From Carettochelys insculpta (taxonomy: Eukaryota; Chordata; Testudines; Carettochelyidae), in the NCBI RefSeq assembly GCF_033958435.1, contig NC_134137.1:252200501-252264500 (forward strand): a stretch of DNA of 64,000 nucleotides, read 5' to 3'. The position numbers and the translations under genes were made by a program. This document shows positions 26,301-38,300 of the stretch, in pieces (the stretch's first letter is position 1; each line of letters opens with the position of its first letter). The notes below the pieces were generated by a model. That model saw only the letters and a list, made by a program, of their open reading frames with translations, had not been told where the DNA came from and did not search any database.

Positions 26301-29300
26301 GTGCCAGGAATAGGTTATGCACAGCCATGAAGAGCTAACTATTTTCAGTTATTATTAAACTGATCTAGATTTATAACAGTGAACTCAAGGTATGCTGCCC
26401 TGTGTCACATGATCAATCTCCATCAATAAATTATTCCATAACTAGAGGCTACTTAAACTTCTTTAAAACATGCATCCTTCCTACCATGGGTGCGCCTTTA
26501 GTAAGCTCATAGACCCCATACATCTTTTCCACTCCCTTCAAAAAGTTTTATACTTCCCTGAGTTCCAAAAAAGTCAGCTAACCTAGTTTTCTAAGTATTG
26601 TGAAATATTGATAACCTAGAATCTTGGGGAAAGATTTTGCAATTTATAAGAATAAAAACAAGCATTCCATAAAACAATGTCCTTTTTTCCAAACAGAAGC
26701 AGCAGAAAGATGCATGAGTAGTTACACTACTCATTCTATCATCATCATCATCGTCCTTTAACGTCTGCTGTTATGTAGGATAACAACAAAGGTCTGTCAC
26801 TGGCCAGACTCTCAAAAGCGCCCCAACCATCTCATCCTATAGAATCGTTTAAAATTGCATAAAAAAACTGGAGCACTGAATAACATTAAGAAATTCTTTT
26901 ATACAGGCGCAGGTCTGCTATCTGGAGAGCGCTCTCCCATGAAGAAATGTGTGGAAGTGAAGAAGAAGCAGCGAAGTTATAAAGTAAACTGGTATCATCT
27001 GCTGCATACATAACATCTTCCCAATTCACATGATTAACAAGAACTGATCACATCACACCCTCAAAATGTTTACCCCTTTGCAACGTTTTTTCTGCAGCAG
27101 GGACTTTACTGGTTTGCAAAGCTTGATTTTTGTCAAATGTTATTGCAACCGCTGTGACTGTGACCTGCAATCATAAAGTATATGTTGTTAGTATAAAACC
27201 TCTCTTGTAACGTCTTCCAAATGCTTTCTAAAAATTAGCAGTCTGCTATAGAAAAACTTTACATTATGCACATCACAGGGGGAATCTATGTTATTTCTTA
27301 GCAGCATTTACATTTTTGTTCATCATATTCAAGGCGCTGTTTGGTGGGCAGAGATACCAATGAAATACCAGAACCCAAAAATGGCAATATTCTATGTAAA
27401 CATAAATGTGTAAGACTGTTAACTGAAGCAATTAGAAGCTAAAAAAAATGGGAGTCATTGTTAGAATAAGGAACCATGGGACATATTCTACAAATCAATT
27501 TTCCATTACAGAGATGGTCTGCCAAAATATCCACCAAACAAAGTGGAAGCCAAGTTTAAAAAACAAGTATGCATGAACAAAAGCAAAACATAATTAGGAC
27601 TTAATCGCACAGCTTGAACCTCTCTAGTCCAGCACCGGACTGGTGCTGAAGAGAGAATTTGCCGGACCACAGGAGGTCACTACTGTCTAGCAGCATTACT
27701 AACACTTCTACTGTCTACTGGACTCTTAGAAGACATTTAGGGGTAAAATAAAGCTAAATAACAGCACTGAACACTGACAGCCAAGACTGGTGACTGTGAA
27801 TAAACTTTATGGGACCACAGGAAGCTTGGCCACACCTATGATAAATGATCATCCAGCAAACCAAAATCTTGTCAGACTATGGATGTTGCCGGATGAGAGA
27901 CAATGCAGTACAAGAAGGTTCAACATGTCATTTCATGAATTATTTGCCCTTCATCAAAGGATTGCAAAGTAACTTATAAAATGAGCTAATTATGCCTTAC
28001 TGTACTTTGGGAGGTCAGTAAGGAATATAAAGGAACTCTGGCCACTGAAATGAAGCCACACTTAGATTGCAAGCACAGACACTGCTTAATAGCTCACAAC
28101 AACAAAGTAGAGAATGTATTAGAAATAAATGAAGAAATATACTGTAGCCTCTTGAAACTGCAAGAAAAAAATAGGCAGTCAAAATGAAGTTACCAGATTT
28201 ATAATTTGAAAAGGAGGTTGAGCAAGCAACCATATTCTTATTGTTTGTGGCATGGGGCTGTTTAAGGCAACTAGTCAGGACCTTTCATTTTATTGGAAAG
28301 ATGGGATTGCGTCAGCACAACAGGATGCTATCGTGCTGATTGATATGAGAGAGAGAGAGAGAGAGAGAGACCTGCTGAATGAACATCACATCTTGTGGCA
28401 CATACTACTTCCTTGAAAGTCTGCCAGCACATTAGCGACTCAGTCTAACTAGGTTTATTTTGCAAGATCTAATGTAATTAGAAAATAAAAAGTGGTGTGG
28501 CTCCAGGCTTTAACAACAAATGAACAAAATTAGTTACCTGAATTACTTCATCCTCTGGAAGAGCCACTGTAAAATTTACATGACAAAGGCAGCATGGAAT
28601 CATAGACCGTAGTTTAAAATATAGACTCTGTTGAATACAAGATATTATTTGTGTTATTCTAAAAAAATGTTAACTCTATATTTGGTTTATTCTAGAAAGA
28701 CAGAAGTCTTAATTACTTTCTTTGTAGTAAAAATCATTATCCTGTTATATTCTCTTATTTAAGATACAGTGATTTCATCTGAGGTTTAAAAGTTTATGGT
28801 ATATATTGTCTACTCTGTGCAATAGCTTAATACTGTTATTTTTATAACATGCTCAAAGATTTTGTTCTGATTTGATGTGTCTCAGGAGGTAACAGCACCA
28901 TATCCAGCATTTTAAATATTTGTAAAGCTGCTCAGGAACTAATTATAGATGCAACATAAAACAAGTCTATAATTATATTACATAATCCTAAAGAAAACTG
29001 TAATATAACCTAAATTCCACATTACTTGTTCAAATGAATACAGATATTTGGCAACCAGAACTCTTACCTTAAGCAGATTCTCACAGAGATCATTAAAGTT
29101 CTTGTTAAGTGTTTGATTTGTAAGATTAATGTTGCTCAGTCTGGATACTCTTACTGAGGTGAACATCTGAAGCAGAAACAGAAAAGTTTATCCTTCTCTT
29201 CCTCGATTTTTAAATCTTTTTGTTGCATTAGTAAGAACAAGGCAACTGATTAAATACATTAATGCTACTAATAACTACGGTGAATAGAGGAAGAGGAAGA

Positions 29301-32300
29301 AACACAACTGACAACCTGTAGCCAGACAGCCAGCCCCCTCTCAGACCAGCATTGCTGGGAACACAAGGGAGCCAAAACAACAGGGCACTTAACATAAATT
29401 CCAGCACAGCCTTTGAAGCTGTGAGAAAGCACAGGTGTGCTGCTACAATGTGCCTCTGGGAACATATACAAGGATTAGGCTCACAGCAGACAGAGAAGCT
29501 GTGACAGACATGGCTCTTAGCCCCTACTAAATGATGTGATGCACACACACCCACATCCTAGGTGGGAAAATATTTACCCTAATAAAAGAATGTCCAGTAG
29601 TCGAAACTTATTGTTTCTCTCCCTTGCAAGTGTAAACTACTCTTGCGAGAGCTGGCGTCGCCCAGACAGACCAGCCCCAATTTGGCATAAGAAAGGAGAA
29701 AGAGAATAAAGGAGTACAGAGGTATAAGTATGGGACCTACAGCACCATAATTTTTGAGTGCTTTTCACTATCTATCTGCTGGTCAGATAAGTGACAGCCT
29801 CCCAAGGCTTCTGCAGCTAAAGGGGTCCCTAAGCCTTGTCCCTTATTCGTCTTTCCGCGGAATTGAGTGACCGATCCTGGCTTGGCACCGCTGGAATCGA
29901 GAGATGCAAGGAGGGTAAGAAGCACCCACACCTGATCTCCTATCTTTAGTGTACACATATTTTGACATAGAGCTCTATACTTTGTTTTCTTTCTTTGGGA
30001 TCGTGGCTTCAGTTTTGTAACTTGTTTGTGTGTGTAACATCTATACATTTAAATAAGTAGGCACTAGCAATTTTGTAACCATATGATTAGAATCTAGTTT
30101 AATAAATTTTGATAACCGTTTGTGCATAAGCCTGACTTGTTTTCTCTGGGTTACTGTAAAGCAGCCAACACAATTAAAGAACCTCAGCCGTTTTGGCAAT
30201 AAAGCCTGACCATTAGGTGAGAGTACTAAGAGCCTAGCGTTGAGTTGTGCCGCCTCCACGGGGCAAACTCTTGGGGCGCCTGTCAGTCAATCCTGACTGC
30301 CCACTGCGAAGGGGCTCTGAGCTCTAGCAGTTAAAGTCACGGGTGTGGAAAGGCTCTTAGTGCTGCCATTGGGGCACCTGTCAGTCAGTGTTGACTGCCC
30401 ACTGCGAAGGGGCTCTGAGCTCTAGCAGTTAAAGCCACGGGTGGTTAGGACCTTGGGGCATCCGTCAGCCTAGCCCGGGCTGCCCGCCGCGAAGGGACAG
30501 TGCGTCCTAGCGGTTAAAGTCACGGATGGTATAAAACGGGCATAGCTGGCACCTCACCAAACATCCTTGGCCGTCGGCTAACACAACCTATCAGTAGATA
30601 CTGAAATTTTACAAACAGAATGAGGTGTCCAGGAAAACTCTGTGGCTACGGTTACACTATCAAGTTTTCTTACAAAACGCTGGTTGTGTCAACAAAACTG
30701 GAAGAACATCCATACACAAAATGTGTTTTGTCAACAAAACTTTTGCCAGCCGCATTCTGCCTCAGCCATGAGGCATAACGCTGCTGTCAACTGATTCTGT
30801 CAACAAAAAAGACGTGTGGATGTTGTCGGGGACTCTCTCTCAACAGACAGGACATTCAGAACAATGGGCAGCCCCTGTCTGCTGTGCTTCTGGGTGCTAG
30901 TTTTGTTGAGAGCACGGTCAGGCAGTCCATCTGCTCTGTTGACAGAGCCAAGCGCTCTTCTGACTGGCTTTTGTGTGTGGCCACACTCTGTTGACAGAAG
31001 TTTTGTTGGGAAATCTCTTCTGACAGTGACTTCTGTCGACAGAGTGCTATAGTGTAACTGTAGCCTATAATCAGCTGTATACCAATATATAAAGATGATC
31101 TGTGATAAAGTAGTGCTGTGGCTAAAAGGGGAATATTGCATTTTTTTATTTGCCTTGCTTATAACATGTATATACAGATAATCTATCATTAATATTTCAT
31201 ATCATCATGTGAGGTACAGGTACATCTACATCTAAACTTAGGTATTCAACATCATTTGGTGCTCTGAAAGCCAACTTAGGTTCTCACCATATCACTGATC
31301 AACAGCAAACCAGATTTTTGGGTCATATGATACCTATAGTTCCACCCATGTAACCCCTTCACCTTGAAAGGAATTGAACAGGTGTAACTAAGTGGACTTT
31401 CTAATAAATTCCTATTGACAACTCAGAGTGTAGTTCACATTTCCTTGGAAAAACTGAGCCTGCAATGCAACAGGAATTTAAAGCAGTATAAATTTCTTTT
31501 TGTCACTAGTTAGTGATATCTGTTTTTAAAAAAGGAATTGATATGGTGAATAAGGGAGTGCAATTTTTAATCCATTTTTCAGAGTATAACCACTCTCCAA
31601 AATCCACTGTAATGTCAAAAGTACGTTTGCATACAACAGTTTGGTTTTAAATGGTCTTTTTGTTTATAAAAGCAACTTTACCTGTATATCAGAAGTCCAG
31701 TTATTTATGCCAGGCATAATTTCTGTGTTACAACTGTAAAAACCTGTTAAAGAAAATATTTACAGATTTATATAATGTGCTGGGCATTGAAGTAATGCAT
31801 TGCTTTGCAAAAGCTAGATTAACCTTTCACAGTATTTTTTCAAATGTTGATATATACCAATTTTAAAACATATGGTTGTACTAGAAGAATAGACCAGCAT
31901 TTCAAACATAAGGAATTTCATAACGCAGAAGAAAGATTAAACACATTTTCCGCTAAATACCTGTATTGCAGCAAAAACGTGAAGCACTAGTAAATGAACA
32001 ATATTCTTAACGGCATAAAGCTTAATTACTATAATTTTTTATTATCTTTTTTCATTTGGTCAAAAATGCCTCACAAAACAAAGACCCTCAGGCCCTGAAG
32101 CGCACATAAGCTAAAAATGAGGCACTTTACAGCACGCCAGGATAAAGTGTTACAGAAGTTTTCTTTTGATAATTCTGGCAAAAAGATCCAAGTCTCTGGA
32201 CTTTGTATTTTATGGCCCAGGCTAGCACACTAACCAGTGGACCATGCATCTTCTCTGCTACTCAATCAGGCAAATGGAGATTCTCCCTTAAAAATGAGGC

Positions 32301-35300
32301 AAAGATAACAAAATAAAACAAACCGTGTTTCCAAGCAAGTGACTATTTTCCTGTTTTAAGGGATAAACCAATCATTTTATTTATATTTTTATAACTTAAA
32401 GAAACTGTTCTTTTTTCCCAAATTGGGATTCTTTTGTCCATCCTTTGCCAGAGTTAACTGGCAAGAGCTGATTAACCAGTTAACCAGCAACCATACTGGT
32501 AAAGCCTCATGCTTACTGGTTAACCAGTTAACATCCCTAGTTGCTTTCAAATAAAAGTATATATTGTTTACAAGTGAACTGAAAGGAAGGAATCATTTTT
32601 GCCAAAGAAGAAACTATCACACTACTGTAGTAGCTAGCACATTACACATAAATATTTAAGCAACACTGTTATCAAATAGAGATATAGATCAACATTCATT
32701 TTATGGAATCTATTGAATTCTGAAAATTCAACTCATTTGGTCACTGCTAAACTCCGATTTTGCTATAGTCTTTGAGAGTCCAAAAAGTATTGACAAAATT
32801 ACTACTCTGACACACCTACTTTGCTATTATTTATTATATTGCTGATTTCTAAACAAAATAAGCACAGTGGATTTGAATTAAAAATATGATTTTGTGGGTG
32901 AATTAATTAAGAGACCCACGTGTTCTTGGACTGTCTCCCCTCAACATAAATAGATCCAGTTTGTAAAACTCCCATGGAAGACAAAGAGAACAGAACTGAA
33001 ATGAACACTGCCACATTGAAAGAAAAAATATTTAAGTTATCATTGAACGACATGTGAGATCTAACAAGTAAAACTGTTAAATTTAAACAATATTCTTGGA
33101 ATAAAATTAAATATATATGGACATTTCGTATTAGCAAAAGTCACTGCAGCAATATATTAATGAGTCAATACTTCTACCTTCTATGAACCCCATGCCTATA
33201 TTTCAGCCATCCAAAATCTACAGACACCAAATTATTAATTCAAAAGACCCAAAAATTTTGAAACTTTTGATTCCATAAGGAAACAATAACCATGCTGAAT
33301 TTCTACATATGGTACATAAAAATGATCAGCACGCAACAGTGTATTGGAAGTAATCTTCCTTGCCTCAGTTTTTCCACAGGAGAGACAAAGTATATGTCCC
33401 CTGTTTGATACGATCCATGGTAACCAAGTGCATTTAGAGGATTTTTTTTCCAATTCTGATCTTGAGTGAAATAAAACAATTTTCTACTACCCCACACATT
33501 GTAAAAAGGACTGCCAGAAGTTTGTTAAATTTTTAAATAACTTTAAATAATTTTAAATAATAATTTTTAAATTATTAAATTTATTAAATTTTTACCACAT
33601 AACAAACATTTTGTTTGCTCTACCTGGAGGTGGTGGAACATCTGTCAGTAAAGAATGCACATCTTCCATTGCATCTGTATCATCAATCTGAAACAAATCA
33701 TACTATATAGAACACACTGGAAGTGTCAATAAGACAAAAATACTACAAGGTTATTACTAGCTACAAAAGTTGAGTATTTTTTTTAAATGGGTCAAGTTAT
33801 TAAGATGCATAAATAAATTACTAATTTTGGAAGAGCTGGATACTTCACACTTCTGAAAATCCTAAATAGGGCTTTTGCCCAAACTTAGATATCCAGTTCT
33901 GAAAACCCATACCAAAGTTCTTAAATTTCATATTTAATTCTGAAAACATGAACTAGATAAAAAAAGAGGCAAAACGAAAATACAAAACAACTAAACTCAA
34001 AATGTTTAATAAAAAACATCAAATATTCAGTTTCTTCAGGTTTTATTGTATTATCATCTGACTAGCATTTTCATCTTTAAAATTCAAGAATTTTTGATTT
34101 AGCATTTTTCAAGCAAACTAAACAACTTAATTCTCCTCACAGTATTTCTACGTATCTAATTAATTAAATATATGCTCATTAAAAAGCAATTTAACTTCAG
34201 AATAAACAAATATACTTCAAATATTAAATTATAACATGGATCTTCTCACATGACAAAGCACTCCATTTATTTGGGCATAAGCTGCATCTGAGGAAGTAGG
34301 TCCACAAAAGCTGATGCCTATATAGAGCTAAGTCTTTAAGGTGCCAACGAACTCCTTGTTGTTTTTGGGTATATTAATAAGACAACCCCCGTTTTCTGAT
34401 TTTAGACTCAAAGATTTCTAACTCCTCAGACATAAAAAAGGTAATAGGAGTCTCAAAGAATAAACAAACTGTATTAATAATCACAAAAAAGACAGCTACC
34501 TGTTCCGTAACTGGTGTTCTTCGAGATGTGTTGCTCATGTCCATTCCACTCTGGGTGTGTGCTGGCACATGCCCAGTTGCCAGAAGTTTTACCCTAGCTA
34601 GTGGCCACTGGGTTGGAGCGGTGCCCCAGACGTGGCGCTGACACAACGACCAACATATGCACCATCCACCCTGCCCACCGAGTTCCTTCTTGCCAGCTAC
34701 TCCAACAGTGGGTTTTAGAATGGACACGAGCAACACATCTCGAAGAATGCCAGTTACAGAACAGGTAACTGTCTTTTCTTCTTCGAGTGATTGCTCATGC
34801 GCATTCCAAACTGAGTGAATACAAGCCAATGTCTAGGAGGTGGGGTCAGTACCCTGGCAGGAATATAAGACAGCCCAGCCCACCCCACCACAGCATCTTC
34901 CCTAACATGCTGTGTCAGTGCATAATGGACCATGAACATATGAACTGAGGACCAGTTGGCCATCCTGCAGATGTCCTCGATAAGAACATGGGCTAAATAC
35001 ACCACACAAGATGCATGCACTCTGAAAGAGTGAGCCTTGATCAGGGGAGTGGGAACCCCACAAGCTTATAACATTCTTTAATGTAGGTCACTATCCAGGA
35101 AGAGATCCACTGAGAAGAGACTGGGAGGCTCTTCATCCTGTCAGCCACCACCATAAACAATTGCTGTGTCTTTCTAAAAGGGTTGCTCCTGTCCATGTAG
35201 AAGGCCAAAGCCCTTTGAACATCTAAGGTATGTAAACTCTATTCCCTAGGAGAGGCCTGAGATTTTGGGTAAAAACAGCAGAGAGATATCCTAGTTGACA

Positions 35301-38300
35301 TGGAGAGAGGAGACCACCTTTGGTAAGAAGGCTGGATGGGGTCTCAGTCTAACCTTGCCTTTGTGGAACACCACATAGCGTGGGTCCACCATCAGTGCCC
35401 TCAACTCAGACACCCTTCTGGCTCAGGTAATGGCCACCAAAAACCTGTTTTGTAACTTAGAAACAGCAGGGAACAAGGAAGGAGGAGTTCAAAGGGGACC
35501 CCTGTAAGCTCTGACAACACCAAATTAAGATCCCATGCAGGAAATGGGATCCACACCTGTGGTTTAACCCTCTCCAAGCCTCTCAAACCTTTTCACAACA
35601 GGGTCTGAGGACTGTGATGATGCCCCAGAACAGGAGTGACAGGCTGAAATGGCTGCCAAATGCACCTTAATGGAGAATAAAGACAGCCCTTCCTCATTTA
35701 AATACCACAAATAGTCAAGAATCAAAGGTATTGAGGCCTGCAAAAAGGAGGACAATTTCTGAAAAATCCAAATCGAAAACCTCTTCCACTTGGCTACATA
35801 GGCTGCCCTTGAGGAAGGTTTCCTACTATTTAACAACACTTCCCTCACAGGATTTGAGCACAAGTACTCCACGGCTCTCAACCATGGAGCTTCCATGATG
35901 GGCCTCAGCCCCTGCCCTTTCAACTTGGGGATTAAGAAATACCAGGAATAGAACCCCTGTCCTTGAAACTATCGAGGGACTACATCTATCATGCCCCACT
36001 GAAGCAGAAATTGAATCTCCTGCCTGAGCAGACTCTCGTGAGAGAGATCCCTGAAAAGGGACAGGGAAGGGGGACTGGAGAAGGGTAGGAGGTAAGCTGG
36101 ATAGCATATCCCCTTTCTACCATGAGCAGCACCCCCCACTCTGAAGTTATATGGTACCAGGCAGGGTAGAAAGGAGATAGGTGGCAACAAAATAGAGGGT
36201 GTGCTGGGAATTGGTGTGGTGTTCTCAACCCACCCATCAAAATGCTTGTTTAGAGGCTGGTGGAGGCTTAAGATGGCCTTGTCCTCGACCCTGCTGATTA
36301 GCGCACCTTCTACCATTTTGGCTTCTGCACCTATTATGATCCCACTGCTGCTGGGGGAAATGTCTAGCAGGAGCGTGAGAGTTAAAGTGCCTACACTGGG
36401 TTGCAGGCGTACGCAAACCCAGGAAACATATAGCATGGCCCTTGAGTCCTTTAGGCTATGCAGTCTTTTGTCAGTCCTCTAAAAAGAGAGTGTGTCTGTC
36501 AAACATTAGATCTTGAATAGTCAGACACCTATAACCATGCCCCCCTACGCATGCGTACCCTTGAGGCCATGACTCTCGTGGCAGCATCTGCAGCATCCAG
36601 TGCAGCCTGGAGGTCCGCTCTAGAAATGAGTTTATTCTCCTCCACCATGGCCATGAATTCAGGTTTGGAGTCTGGAGGGAGTAATTCTGAGAACTATGAA
36701 AGAGAGGTGGCAGTGCTGTACACGTATCTACTAACCAGAACTTGCTGGTCAGCAATGCATAACGGTAAATCAGCCATCGAATAAATTTTCCTGCCATACA
36801 CGTCCAACCCTTTAACCACCCTATTTTTGGGGTCGGAACACTGAAACCCGCCTCTCCCTATGGTTTACGGCATCAACCACCAGGAAATCGAGTGTGCAGG
36901 GCTGAAGGGTGTGTAAACAGATGCTCATCGCCCTGAGAGGACACAACGTATTAACACTCATTTTTCCTTGCTGTGGCAATGCCGAGGCTGGGGTCTGCTA
37001 CACGGTTTTCAAGGTGTTGGCAATTGTTTTAATGAAGGGTAAAATTGTGGGTGCCGAGGAAGATAAAATGTCTGACATGATGTGTGTCGTCCTGTATCTC
37101 CTTGGCCTGCACCCTAAGCCTGAGCACCCTGCACAGGAGCTGCTGAAACACCATGCCGTCCTCCAACACCAGGGATGCTGCCGACCCTGCCACCACCTGA
37201 TCAAGTGAGAAGGAAGAGGAGGAGGAGGAGATTCCTGTGACATTCTGCTGTGGAGCCTGCACCACACCCAGGACTGGCTGAGATGCTGCAGGTAGCAAGG
37301 GCACCAGTGCATGAGTTAAAACCTGGTTTAAAGGTACCTAGCCTGGCACCAGAGCAGCTGGTGCTGAATAAAATGATGCCATGGGGCCCGGCTCTGAGGC
37401 CAGGAGCGGCCATACAACTGAAATTGGTCTCAACATCTGTGTTGGCATAGAGACAATGGAGCCAGATGGTGACAGGAATAAGTACCCCACAGTCTCAGGC
37501 CGATCCTGGTGTTCTTCCCACAGTGGATTGCTGAGCAGTGCCAATGGTGCCGACCTCTGCACTGGAGGCGGCAACAACGATACCAAGGGTGCTCTTGATG
37601 GATCCAGCAATTGACCTTGGCTTTGTGATATGGCTACGGGGTCCAAAACAGCTACTGTTGCCTGCGTGACCCACCAAGGCACTCCTGGCATTCCTGGAAT
37701 GGTGACTTCAATGGCTATGGGAGGAGACAGACTGGTGACTCCAAGTCCTGCCCAAGCTGGAGTAATAAGATATGGACTCCAATGCCAAGCAATCTGAGGC
37801 TGAGGACCAAGGTGGTGCCACTGGAGGTTGTAACAGCACCAGGGGCTGGTGCCTGCGCTGATGCCCCTGCCTGGGCTTAGCCCATAGCAGGTGTCTGGGG
37901 TGGATAAAAATGCTCCTGTGACACAGGTGGGAGCAGCATCAGTACCGGTGGAGCTAAAAATCACGGCATTGGCACCGCAGGAGGTAAAGCAGAGGAGGCC
38001 ACCACCTGTGGTCTCTCAGGTCCTTGGCCACTGGTCCTGTGCCTAGGTGGCAAGGCAGCTGTACCCTGGCTCTTAGTAGGTACTGCACTGCATGGAACAC
38101 CTCTGGCATCGTAAGGAACTCTGGCATGTGCGGGTCCCAGCCTCGCACTGGAACTGCAGCACAGGACTCAGGCTCACGCTCTGGGCATTTCAGCACTGGT
38201 GCAACTGAGTCCCCTCGATGCCTGGTGCCATAGGGGGGCAGCCCCTATCATGCTGCTCCTTCTTTTTCTTCAGCACTGGGGACTGGCTCTTGTGCCTTCT

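Larger units (their letters stand above)
27165..28537. other. C2CD5 intron with inverted-repeat element and (GA)n
   Basis: Holds the element at 27613-27924 and a GA tract at 28347; otherwise nothing recognised. Confidence 0.6.
29167..31681. other. C2CD5 intron with a GC-rich repeat block and a MITE
   Basis: Holds the 30272-30536 repeat block, possibly part of a longer unknown repeat from about 29540, and a MITE at 30644. Confidence 0.55.

Noticed and set aside
29545..30600. Possible complete LTR of an endogenous retrovirus
   Set aside because: AATAAA (about 30199) precedes TATAAAA (30530) on the plus strand, no clear TG..CA ends or duplications were found, and there is no retroviral ORF nearby; only the triplicated block is reported.
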